Shown here: piece after piece, positions 7,541 to 15,900 of the stretch
Layout: each line of letters opens with the position of its first letter
Position numbering within the stretch: position 1 is the first letter of the stretch
Assembly (NCBI GenBank): GCA_041917975.1
Contig: JAYRWN010000151.1
Span: 1-21,645 of the forward strand
Length of the DNA: 21,645 nt
DNA from: JAYRWN01 sp041917975
GTDB lineage: Bacteria > Bacteroidota > Bacteroidia > Chitinophagales > Saprospiraceae
Direction: 5' to 3'
Position numbers and translations under genes: made by a program
Notes under the pieces: model-generated
Databases searched by the model: none
Seen by the model: the letters and a program-made list of their open reading frames with translations, nothing else
Told to the model about the DNA's origin: nothing

Positions 7541-9202
7541 ATGAGTAATACACATACCCAAGCCTGGGGTACGCGGATAGGTTTGATTTTAGCCATGGCC
7601 GGCAACGCCGTAGGTCTTGGTAACTTCCTGCGTTTCCCCATGCAGGCTATTCAAAACGGCGGTGGCGCTTTTATTATCCCCTACCTCGTTTCTTTTCTGT
7701 TAATGGGTATACCTTTACTCCTGATCGAATGGTCCATTGGACGCTTTGGGGGCAAGTCCGGCAACCATAGCACTCCTTTCATCCTGGATTCGATGACCAA
7801 AAAAAAATACTGGAAATACATCGGGGTGTTCGGCGTCTTTACTAACATTGGTTTTGCGGCCTATTATTGTTATATCGAATCCTGGACCCTGGCTTATGTA
7901 TTTCATACGCTAAAAGGCACCTTCTGGGGCCAAAGCCAGGCCGAGATTGCTGATTTTTTTACCCGTTATGTGGACGTTCACCAGACCACTTTCGGTATTC
8001 CTTATGAATCGGTAGTATTTTATATCGTTTGTTTAGCCATTAATATTTGGATCCTTTCCCGGGGTATCGCCGGTGTAGAGAAAGCAGCCAAAATATTTAT
8101 GCCATTATTGCTGTTGTTTGCCGCCTTCTTAGCAATTCGCGGGTTAACCTTGGGTACCTCCGGGGCCAGTCCCGATCATCCGGATGCCAGCGCTTTGGCC
8201 GGATTAAACTTCCTCTGGGAACCCCAGTTTGATTCGTTGACCAATCCCAGAGTTTGGTTAGCGGCAGCAGGTCAGATCTTTTTTACCCTGTCCATTGGTA
8301 TGGGTACCATCCAGTGTTACGCCGCTTATGTAAAATCAAAAGAAGATATCGCCTTAAATGCCGTGTCCGCCGGTTTTATGAATGAATTTGTAGAAGTGGT
8401 CCTGGGCAGTTTGATCGTTATCCCTATCGCCGCCGGTTATCTTGGGCTGGATTGGGTCAAAGCGAATGCCAGCTTCGGAATGGGATTTCAGACCATGCCC
8501 TTTTTGTTTAATAACTGGGGCCCCATCCTGGCGGCCATCGCCGGGGTCGCCTGGTTTGGATTACTCTTTTTTGCCGGAATAACCTCTTCCCTGGCCATGG
8601 GTACGCCCTGGATGGGTTTCCTGCAAGATGAATTTAAAATTTCCCGGGGTAAATCCGCCTTATTGTTCGGCCTCTTGGTGCTCATTTATGGCCTGCCAAC
8701 AGTTATTTTTTATAACCAGGGTGTCTTTAATGAATACGATTATTGGATTGGCACGGTAGCGCTGGTGGTCTTTGCTATGCTGCAGGCCTATTTCTTTAGT
8801 TATGAGTTTGGCATCGACAAGGGCTGGGCTGAAATAAATGAAGGCGCCGACATCCGCTTGCCAAATATCCTTAAATTTGTAATTAAATATGTCACACCGG
8901 TATTTTTGTTAGCAGTGTTTCTGGGTGCCCTCATCACGCCGGCCGGCGGGGAGTGGAGTGCTTCCATTACCGGGTTATTCAGTGGTCAAGGGTGGTCGTT
9001 AGACGAAGGGTCCATCATCAGTAACATTTTTAATAGCGGTTTACATCGCCAGATCGCCGAAGCTACGGACCCCACCGTAAAAGCGGATTTAGAAAGCCGG
9101 GTATTTTACATCAACATGGCCCGGGTGATGTTAATAATATTATTTATCGGTATTGCCTACCTGGTGTACCGGGCAGAACAATTAAGATTAAAAAGAGCAT
9201 GA
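7541..9202 (+). CDS. Sodium-dependent transporter, SNF/NSS family
   Basis: 553 residues, about twelve membrane segments. The first helix contains AGNAVGLGNFLRFP, the hallmark unwound segment of the neurotransmitter:sodium symporter family (PF00209), which coordinates sodium and the substrate; QNGGGAFIIPY follows as expected. These symporters use the sodium gradient to import amino acids or related amines. The substrate cannot be fixed from sequence, but the tiny protein that overlaps its stop codon resembles the MetS partner of methionine/alanine importers, pointing to a hydrophobic or small amino acid. A promoter candidate lies about 105 bp upstream. The leader between has no obvious riboswitch. 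The C-terminus ends in a basic tail (YRAEQLRLKRA) after the last helix. Confidence 0.92.
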   Translation: MSNTHTQAWGTRIGLILAMAGNAVGLGNFLRFPMQAIQNGGGAFIIPYLVSFLLMGIPLLLIEWSIGRFGGKSGNHSTPFILDSMTKKKYWKYIGVFGVFTNIGFAAYYCYIESWTLAYVFHTLKGTFWGQSQAEIADFFTRYVDVHQTTFGIPYESVVFYIVCLAINIWILSRGIAGVEKAAKIFMPLLLLFAAFLAIRGLTLGTSGASPDHPDASALAGLNFLWEPQFDSLTNPRVWLAAAGQIFFTLSIGMGTIQCYAAYVKSKEDIALNAVSAGFMNEFVEVVLGSLIVIPIAAGYLGLDWVKANASFGMGFQTMPFLFNNWGPILAAIAGVAWFGLLFFAGITSSLAMGTPWMGFLQDEFKISRGKSALLFGLLVLIYGLPTVIFYNQGVFNEYDYWIGTVALVVFAMLQAYFFSYEFGIDKGWAEINEGADIRLPNILKFVIKYVTPVFLLAVFLGALITPAGGEWSASITGLFSGQGWSLDEGSIISNIFNSGLHRQIAEATDPTVKADLESRVFYINMARVMLIILFIGIAYLVYRAEQLRLKRA

Positions 9203-9327
9203 GTACTTTAGCAATTATTATGATGGTCTTGACCATGGGTGCCGTGAGCGCGGTGACCGGATATGTGTTTTATAAAGTGTTTACGGTTCCCAAAAAGCGG
9301 GAACACATTGGCCCGAAAGACGCCTGA
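9199..9327 (+). CDS. MetS-like small subunit of NSS transporter
   Basis: A 42-residue ORF, missed easily because of its size. It begins with one hydrophobic helix (LAIIMMVLTMGAVSAVTGYVFYKVF, about residues 4-28) followed by a short polar tail (PKKREHIGPKDA). Its ATG overlaps the transporter's TGA (ATGA at 9199-9202), so it is translationally coupled. Single-helix proteins placed just after NSS transporters are annotated as MetS-family small subunits, after Corynebacterium MetPS, where the small protein is needed for transport. Assignment rests on position, size and topology rather than on a conserved motif. The stop lies only 9 bp from the end of the convergent lyase gene. Confidence 0.72.
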   Translation: MSTLAIIMMVLTMGAVSAVTGYVFYKVFTVPKKREHIGPKDA

Positions 9328-9336
9328 ACGATCACT

Positions 9337-10200
9337 TCAGCTTTGACCGAAAACCTCAGCGGTCAACATTTCCGCGTGACGTAACACTTCACGGTTTATC
9401 CGGGGATTGGTATGATGTTCTTCCAGGTACTCCAATAATTTTTCCGTGGGCATGTTCCCCGTTAATTCGTCCTTAGCCATAGGACACCCTCCAAATCCCA
9501 TTAACGCACCGTCAAAGCGCCGGCAGCCGTTTTGATAAGCTGCATCGACTTTCTCACGCCAGGTGTGTGGTGTGGTATGTAGGTGAGCGCCAAACTCCAC
9601 ATCCGGGTAAGGAGGAATCAGATTTTTAAATAGATAAGCGATGTTCTCCGCATTAGAAACACCGATGGTATCGGACAAAGACATGATGCGAATATCCATG
9701 TCCGCCAGGCGATCCACCCATTGCTGGGCGATGTCCACATTCCATGGATCCCCATAGGGGTTTCCAAAGCCCATGGAGATGTATATCACCAGCTTTTTAT
9801 TAAACGTTGCGCAGATTTCTTGGATGGCGTCCACCCGGCCTAAAGACTCTTCAATGGTGGCGTTGGCGTTGCGCAGCTGGAACGTTTCCGAGATGCTGAA
9901 GGGATAACCCAAATAGGTAATCTGCGGAAAAGCACAAGCGTCAATAGCCCCTCTTACGTTGGCCACAATCGCCAACAACTTCGTGTCGGTGCCTTCCAGA
10001 TCTAACTGGCCTAAGACTTCAGCCGTATCGGCCATCTGCGGGATAGCCTTAGGGCTAACGAAACTGCCGAAATCCAGCGTATCAAAGCCCACCTTCAGCA
10101 GCACATTCAGGTACCTGGCCTTCAACGCGGTAGGTATAAACGTTTTAATCCCCTGCATGGCGTCCCTCGGACATTCGATGACTTTTACTGCACTGGACAA
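9337..10200 (-). CDS. mvaB: Hydroxymethylglutaryl-CoA lyase
   Basis: 287 residues, DRE-TIM (HMGL-like) fold. The start VKVIECPRDAMQG matches the lyase N-terminus with R12-D13; D177 lies in SLSDTIG; metal ligands H206 and H208 lie in AHLHTT; the mobile G-loop cysteine is C239 in GGCPMAKDELTGN. These correspond to human R41-D42, D204, H233, H235 and C266. The enzyme cleaves HMG-CoA to acetoacetate and acetyl-CoA, the last step of leucine breakdown. The frame has no ATG or GTG near the expected N-terminus, so the start is taken as TTG at 10200; the frame stays open to a TGA near 10246. The loop carries one residue more between Cys and the conserved Asn than the human enzyme. It is monocistronic and convergent with the transporter pair. 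Confidence 0.9.
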   Translation of the reverse strand: MSSAVKVIECPRDAMQGIKTFIPTALKARYLNVLLKVGFDTLDFGSFVSPKAIPQMADTAEVLGQLDLEGTDTKLLAIVANVRGAIDACAFPQITYLGYPFSISETFQLRNANATIEESLGRVDAIQEICATFNKKLVIYISMGFGNPYGDPWNVDIAQQWVDRLADMDIRIMSLSDTIGVSNAENIAYLFKNLIPPYPDVEFGAHLHTTPHTWREKVDAAYQNGCRRFDGALMGFGGCPMAKDELTGNMPTEKLLEYLEEHHTNPRINREVLRHAEMLTAEVFGQS

Positions 10201-10226
10201 ATTGTACGAATTAAGTTTCCCCGCTT

Positions 10227-10234
10227 CAAAAATA
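10227..10234 (-). promoter_or_regulatory. Possible -7 box for the HMG-CoA lyase gene
   Basis: On the minus strand tatttttg matches the Bacteroidota -7 consensus TAnnTTTG and would start transcription about 20 nt before the TTG start at 10200. No TTG at the -33 position was found, so support is weak. Confidence 0.3.
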
Positions 10235-10295
10235 GTGGAAATATATCACTCCCCACCTTCTCCCCGGATTATGTGCGCGCCTCTATTACTTTTTT

Positions 10296-10303
10296 TACCT
10301 TTG
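10296..10303 (+). promoter_or_regulatory. Possible -7 box for the small membrane protein
   Basis: tacctttg is an exact TAnnTTTG match, five bases before the ATG at 10309. Transcription would begin at or next to the start codon, giving a leaderless or almost leaderless message. No -33 TTG is visible. Confidence 0.4.
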
Positions 10304-10308
10304 CACTT

Positions 10309-10551
10309 ATGAAAGGCATCTTTATTTTATTGGGTTTTATCTTCTTCCTGCTTGGAATTCTGGGCATCATCCTGGATCTGGTGGGCATGCAGTTTTCTTT
10401 TTTGTTATGGTTAGATAAACTGGGCCGGTTAGGCTCTTTTATAGTCAAACTAATTATGCTGTTCGGCGGCCTGGTGGTCATGTACTTGTATGGCACCAAC
10501 TGGCGCCAAAAAGATCAGGAGGATTATGAACAACAGGTGCGTGGCAATTGA
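10309..10551 (+). CDS. Small two-helix membrane protein, unknown function
   Basis: 80 residues from ATG 10309; an earlier in-frame ATG at 10273 lies upstream of the likely promoter box and is rejected. Two hydrophobic stretches (about residues 3-30 and 42-62, the second GSFIVKLIMLFGGLVVMYLY) are followed by a polar tail rich in Q, D and E (RQKDQEDYEQQ). I do not recognise the family. It diverges from the HMG-CoA lyase gene with about 108 bp between starts, so the two may share a control region, but nothing links their functions. The codon use and helix pattern look like a real gene rather than chance. Confidence 0.68.
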   Translation: MKGIFILLGFIFFLLGILGIILDLVGMQFSFLLWLDKLGRLGSFIVKLIMLFGGLVVMYLYGTNWRQKDQEDYEQQVRGN

Positions 10552-10752
10552 ATCCTTATTTTGACAACTTGTATTTTAACGATTTAAGCCATAATTCCGC
10601 TCTATCCGTTAGCTGATTCCGCTCAAGGCTGGTCGGTGAGGCTTACCAAGGAACTTTGCAAATATGTTAGAATGGAGCTATATTTATATGCTACCTTCAT
10701 CCGCCATGTTTGTTGCTCAATATAATGTGCCATCTTTCTGATTCAGGTAATC

Positions 10753-10836
10753 ATGCTTAAAAAAATATAGAAACAAAATTCAATCTTGCGAAGACTGTTA
10801 GTCAAAAGTTCCGTTTGAGGACTTTTAATTGCTTTA
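10753..10836 (+). other. Disrupted N-terminal (Tat-like signal) coding remnant of the ankyrin-type gene
   Basis: In the same frame as the ankyrin-type ORF, the upstream codons read KQNSILRRLLVKSSV, then TGA (10816-10818), then GLLIALVPNSVYSKN. The twin arginine, the following hydrophobic stretch and the VYS end form a plausible Tat signal peptide interrupted by TGA, where a glycine codon GGA would fit. A second in-frame stop, TAG, sits at 10768, just after an ATG at 10753. Confidence 0.5.
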
Positions 10837-11619
10837 GTGCCAAATAGTGTTTATTCAAAAAATATATTATTAGAAACTTCCGACATTGGGTCTCCCGCCA
10901 CTCCTCTGCATGACAGGTATCCCGCCATTGAATTAACAATAGCATCTGAGGTTGTCGGCGTCTCCCATTTTAATTTAGACCGGCTTAAACAACTTGTAGA
11001 CCCCCGGCCTGAACTGGCCAAGGCTAACTGGGACTGGGGTTTTGGCGACTGGGAATCTGCCATTGCTGCTGCCTCTCATGTTGGTCGGAAAGATATAGTT
11101 GATTATTTAATTAGCAAGGGTGCCGTTCCTACCATTTTTACCTATGCTGTTTTGGGTCACTACGCTACAGTAAAAGCCATGATTAGTTCTTATGCAGGAA
11201 TTCAGAAAAATCTAGGACCGCATGGAATCACATTATTGCAGCATGCGAAAACAGGATTGGAGACAGAAGGAATAGATAAATCAGAGGCACGCAAACTTGT
11301 AGACTACCTGCAAGCATTTGGAGATGCGGATGGCAGGCAGTATTTAAACCTGGAAGAATCCGAAAAAACGAAATATCTAGGAGACTATAAATATGGAGAA
11401 GGGGTTGGCGACGGGTTCACCATCAAAGTAAATATGAGGAAATTACTTTCATTGGGTAAACTTGGAAAATCTGGTGGATCATTATTGCAGATTGGTGAAA
11501 ACGAATTCACTTATCAGGGTGCACCCTCCGTGACTGTAAAATTCCTTATCCAGGATGGTCGCGTTATTTCTCTCTCTGTATATGAACCCGGTCTGATATT
11601 GACTGCAACAAAAATTTGA
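10837..11619 (+). CDS. Ankyrin-repeat-type protein, probably N-terminally disrupted
   Basis: 260 residues if started at GTG 10837; no ATG is available. The first half reads as ankyrin-like helical repeats (FNLDRLKQLVDPRPELAKA; DWESAIAAASHVGRKDIVDYLISKGAVP), resembling ankyrin proteins of Bacteroidota in which GDWE and ASHVGR segments are typical. The second half (from about residue 185) is a predicted beta domain (KYLGDYKYGEGVGDGF, FTYQGAPSVTVKFL) similar in style to domains that follow such repeats in exported proteins. The upstream same-frame sequence looks like a Tat signal broken by stop codons, so the gene may be a pseudogene, or may now make a cytoplasmic form. No partner gene is nearby: 285 bp separate it from the small membrane protein. 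Confidence 0.6.
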   Translation: MPNSVYSKNILLETSDIGSPATPLHDRYPAIELTIASEVVGVSHFNLDRLKQLVDPRPELAKANWDWGFGDWESAIAAASHVGRKDIVDYLISKGAVPTIFTYAVLGHYATVKAMISSYAGIQKNLGPHGITLLQHAKTGLETEGIDKSEARKLVDYLQAFGDADGRQYLNLEESEKTKYLGDYKYGEGVGDGFTIKVNMRKLLSLGKLGKSGGSLLQIGENEFTYQGAPSVTVKFLIQDGRVISLSVYEPGLILTATKI

Positions 11620-11939
11620 CTACTCGAACGACCGCAAATGGTTTTGTTAAATTAGGGCTTGACCTTGGTATGTGGTTACAGTAAAACTTGACCTTGAAGT
11701 AAAAACTAATAGAAAGAATACGTGCTGAAAAAAAATAACAATTATTAAATTATCAGTATTTGATTAAAACGGACTTCACGTATTATTTCTTGACTGTTTA
11801 AATGTACTAATCTAAAGAACACCAACATAGAAGTCCATATTATTCATTTGGTAACTATCTCCAAAATCTTTTACACTTTTTATATATAAAGGTCTCTAAT
11901 AAATTCTCCCAAAAAAGAATGTTATCGCATTTCTGACGC
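11620..11939. other. AT-rich intergenic region, no gene seen
   Basis: 320 bp between the ends of the convergent ankyrin-type and AraC genes. No protein-like frame was found. It contains a 10-bp direct repeat, cttgaccttg, at 11658-11667 and 11687-11696 (29 bp apart). No strong hairpin followed by a T run was seen, so the terminators of both genes remain unidentified. Confidence 0.55.
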
Positions 11940-12830
11940 TTAATGAACTCTACTATCCCTATATTGGTCAGGTGATACTCCCATTACTTTTTTAAACATC
12001 CTCGAGAAATAATAGGAGTCATCTATTCCGAGTTTCAGTGCAATCTCCTTAATTCGCAGATTTGTAAAAAGCAAATACTGGCAGGCTTTTTGAGCCTTCA
12101 AATGATTAAAGTATTCTATTGGTGAAAAGCCCGTTTTGTTTTTGAAAAGATAAGAAAAGTGAGAGGATGACAAATTAACCGAATTGGCGATTTCTTTCAA
12201 TGTCAGCGAGCTGTCGATCCTGCTGCTCAAAAAATCTATAGCTAAATCTGTAGCCTCTTTTTGCTCGATCTTTCCCAAAGGGTCATATTTGTTGTTAAAA
12301 ATAAACGTAGTCAGGAAATGCCATAGGCACATATTGGCATACATCAGGTTGTCACTGCCATAACCTCGCTCCAACTGGTTGTACATTTCATGGAAAAGGT
12401 TTATGGTACTTTCAGCATGTTGCAAGAATCCTTTATGACCTGAAAATTGTTTTTTAAGCTGGAAAACAATAGAATTTGAAATGCTGCCAGTAAAATGAAT
12501 CCAATAAATAGTCCATGGATTTTTAATATCGGCCTCATAAAAATGTGCCGTCTTTTTGGGTATAAAAATGAAATCACCCGCCTCTATAACATATTCTTTA
12601 GTACCAATCGTAGATCTGCCCTTTCCCTCGTAACAATAAATAAGTATATGCTGGTTTGCACCAGTAAGCCTTTCACGGTAATGGAATTCAGCCCTTGGAT
12701 AGTAACCTATATCCGTAATATATAGGACACTCATAATTTTATTTTTAGCACATAAATTGCCGAGAATATTTTTTGGAATTACAATAGCTTTTTGACCACG
12801 AAAACCCTCCTGCCTTTTTATCTGGTCCAT
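11940..12830 (-). CDS. AraC-family transcriptional regulator
   Basis: 296 residues. The N-terminal half is an AraC-type cupin (PF02311): ILIYCYEGKGRSTIG, AGDFIFIPKKTAHFY and the WTIYWIHFTG segment typical of sugar-responsive members. The C-terminal ~95 residues hold two helix-turn-helix units (about 210-231, LTLKEIANSVNLSSSHFSYL; about 260-282, IKEIALKLGIDDSYYFSRMF), ending in GVSPDQYR. It should bind a sugar and activate the divergent carbohydrate genes. Direct repeats in the shared 153-bp spacer are candidate sites. The start is ATG 12830; an inner ATG at 12734 (MSVLYITDIGYYP) is closer to the usual family N-terminus, so the first 32 residues are uncertain. Cupin-type regulators of this kind replace the hybrid two-component or SusR systems of many glycan loci. 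Confidence 0.92.
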   Translation of the reverse strand: MDQIKRQEGFRGQKAIVIPKNILGNLCAKNKIMSVLYITDIGYYPRAEFHYRERLTGANQHILIYCYEGKGRSTIGTKEYVIEAGDFIFIPKKTAHFYEADIKNPWTIYWIHFTGSISNSIVFQLKKQFSGHKGFLQHAESTINLFHEMYNQLERGYGSDNLMYANMCLWHFLTTFIFNNKYDPLGKIEQKEATDLAIDFLSSRIDSSLTLKEIANSVNLSSSHFSYLFKNKTGFSPIEYFNHLKAQKACQYLLFTNLRIKEIALKLGIDDSYYFSRMFKKVMGVSPDQYRDSRVH

Positions 12831-12854
12831 TCAAAATTCTTTACATAAAAAGAA

Positions 12855-12922
12855 AATAATCCATCCTATACTTTATAGCAATAATACAATAATCCATTAA
12901 AATCCGCACATATTCCATTAAA
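12855..12922. promoter_or_regulatory. Candidate AraC operator: repeated tccat half-sites
   Basis: tccattaaa occurs at 12893-12901 and again at 12914-12922, exactly 21 bp apart, two helical turns and the spacing known for the araI half-sites. A third related site lies further upstream: aataatccat occurs at 12855-12864 and 12888-12897. The proximal repeat lies 18-26 bp before a possible -7 box (ttgttttg, 12940-12947), so it would overlap the -33 region, as expected for activation by an AraC-type protein. Confidence 0.42.
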
Positions 12923-12957
12923 TAATTGAGAATTAATATTTGTTTTGCACATGGCTT

Positions 12958-12974
12958 AATGTATACAGTACATT
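12958..12974. promoter_or_regulatory. Perfect inverted repeat before the DUF5107 gene
   Basis: aatgta-tacag-tacatt is a perfect 6-bp inverted repeat with a 5-base centre, ending 9 bp before the ATG at 12984. It lies in the presumed mRNA leader and could be a protein-binding dyad or a small hairpin near the ribosome entry site. It may also be chance in AT-rich sequence. Confidence 0.3.
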
Positions 12975-12983
12975 CTTGGCTTT

Positions 12984-15900
12984 ATGAATGAGGATTATGT
13001 AAAAATCTGGGAAGAACAAGTACCGATACCAACTTACCAAATCGGAAAGGCCGAAAAAAATCCCTTGTTTTTGGAAAAGAGGATTTACCAAGGGAGCAGC
13101 GGCGTTGTTTATCCCCATGCAGTAATTGAGAGCATTTCAAATGATAAAACAGAAAAGTTATATAAAGCCTTATTCCTAGAAAACAAATTTCTCAAGATTA
13201 TGATCTTGCCAGAGCTTGGGGGCAGGATACAAATGGCTTACGATAAAGTAAAACAAAGACATTTTATTTATTACAACCAGGTGATTAAGCCTGCTTTAGT
13301 TGGTCTGACCGGTCCATGGATTTCAGGAGGTATAGAATTTAACTGGCCACAGCATCATCGCCCTTCTACATTTGAACCACTCGACTATGACTTTAAAGAA
13401 AATGAAGATGGCAGCAAAACAATACTAGTAAATGAGGTGGAAAGAATGTTCCGCACGAAAGCGCTGGTGGGCTTTACCCTTTATCCGGACAAAGCTTACC
13501 TGGAGATTAAAGCGAATCTATATAACCGAACACCATTTCCTCAGACTTTCTTATGGTGGGCCAATCCGGCTGTAAAGGTCAATGATCATTACCAGTCCGT
13601 CTTTCCCCCGGATGTAAATGCCGTATTTGATCATGGGAAAAGAGATGTTTCTTCTTTTCCCATTGCAAAAGGGACTTATTACAAGGTTGACTATTCTCCA
13701 GGCACTGATATTTCAAAATATAAGAACATTCCGGTACCCACGTCGTATATGGCCATCACCTCCAAATATAATTTTATTGGTGGCTATGAGCATGATACAA
13801 AAGGCGGTGTGTTACACATCGCCGACCATTATATCTCTCCGGGAAAAAAACAATGGACCTGGGGGCACGGTGATTTTGGTAAGGCCTGGGATAAAAATTT
13901 AACGGACGAAGACGGTCCTTATATTGAATTAATGGCTGGCGTTTACACCGACAACCAACCAGATTTCTCCTGGTTACAACCCTATGAGGAAAAATCGTTC
14001 GTTCAGTATTTTATGCCTTACAGTGAGGTGGGGATGGTAAAAAATGCCACCAAAGAAGCGATTGTCAATCTTGAATTTGAAAATGATAAGATATCCATAA
14101 AATTATACACCACATCTGAGTATAACTGCATTAAAGTTGCACTTCTCAACAACAATCAAGAAGTTTTTTCACAAATTATTTCTTCCTCACCTGCTAATCC
14201 ATATTTAAAAGAGCTTAGGTTAAAGCAACCTTTTATTCCTGAAGAAATAACCTTGACAATTTCTGAGCTTGTTTCAAATAAGATCTTAGTCAGTTACCGA
14301 AAGGAAAAAGGAAATGAACAAGAAATTCCTGAGGCAGCAGAGGCAGCAAAAAAGCCACCTGATGTAGAAAATAATGAACAGCTTTACCTGACCGGGCTTC
14401 ATTTAGAACAATACCGGCATGCTACTTACCGCGCTACAGATTATTATGAAGAGGCTTTGCGTCGCGACCCAAAAGATATCAGGAATAATAATGCTTTGGG
14501 TTTATGGTATTTGCGCCGAGGTCAATTTGTAATCTCTGAACCTTTTTTCCGTCAAGCCATTAGCACTTTAACCCAACGTAATCCCAATCCTTATGATGGG
14601 GAAGCGTATTACCATCTGGGGTGGGCATTGAAAATGCAAAATAAAAACAATGAAGCATTTGATGCTTTTTATAAATCTGTGTGGAATGATGCATGGCAGC
14701 ATCCCGGGTACCTTAACCTTGCACGTATTGCTGCTTTAAAAATGGATTATGAAGAGGCGCTTGAATTTATTCAAAAGGCATTGATTAAGAATTATCACAG
14801 TCATACAGCCAGGCATCTTAAAGTTGTTATCTTAAGAAAGTTGAATAAGCGTAAAGAAACCGCTGCATTAATTGAAGAGTCGCTGCAGCTTGACCCCTTT
14901 AATTTCGGATGTTTATTTGAAAAATATTTGCTTTTAAATAGCAGCGGAGAGGGCAAGGCAGCAGATGTTCTTATACATTTAAAAAAACTTAGCCGTAACT
15001 GGGTGCATAATTTTATTGAGTATTCGTTTGATTATGCTCATGCTGGTTTATACAAAGAAGCAGGACAATTTTTGTCTGTATATTCAGAGGGAATACTGGA
15101 TGTTTACCCTATGCTAGAATATTACTTAGGCTGGTTTGCCTATCAATCTGGAGATGCGCAAGTAGCATTAAAGCATTTTCAAACTGCCAGCTCATTAAAA
15201 CCAGATTTTGTTTTTCCCAATAGAATAGAAGATGTACTTGTTTTGGAAAAAGCAATGCAGGTAAATCCCAATGACTCCAAAGCATCTTATTACCTCGGTA
15301 ATTTTTGGTATGATAAGCGGCAATACCAGAATGCCCTAAATTGTTGGGAACAATCCGTTTCCCTGGATCCTTCATTCCCCACATCACATCGCAATCTTTC
15401 ATTAGCGTATTATAATAAATTAAATGATCCGGAGAGGGCATTAGTTTCATTAGAAAAAGCATTTTCACTTGACACCACAGATGCGAGAGTATTCATGGAA
15501 CTTGACCAGTTGTATAAAAAACTTAATAAAGCTCCACAAAATCGTTTAAGCTTTTTAGAAACCCACCTGACTTTAACAGAATCGCGAGATGACCTTTATC
15601 TGGAAAGGATTACCTTACTTAATCAGATCGGTGAATATAATAAAGCCAAAGAATTATTAGCAGCACACCGTTTTCATCCCTGGGAAGGCGGAGAAGGTAA
15701 AGTAGTCAATCAGTATCTAATATGTCATATTGAGTTAGCCAAACATGCCATTGAAAAACGAGATTATCAGGGCGCAATAGTGTGGTTGAACCATGCACAA
15801 TTTTACCCCGATAACCTTGGTGAAGGAAAGTTAACAGGTGCTCAGGAGAATGATATTTTTTATCTAAAAGGCCTTGCATACAGCTATCTCGGTTTAGTGG

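Noticed and set aside
9324..9340. ctgaa/ttcag hairpin between the convergent transporter pair and lyase as a terminator
   Set aside because: Only five base pairs and no T run on either strand.
10664..10741. 25-residue ORF with an actttg motif just before its ATG
   Set aside because: Too short to support; the upstream box has a mismatch at its first base and there is no further evidence of coding.
11658..11696. Direct repeat cttgaccttg as an operator or attachment site
   Set aside because: It lies between the 3' ends of convergent genes, with no integrase or promoter nearby; kept only as a note in the gap description.
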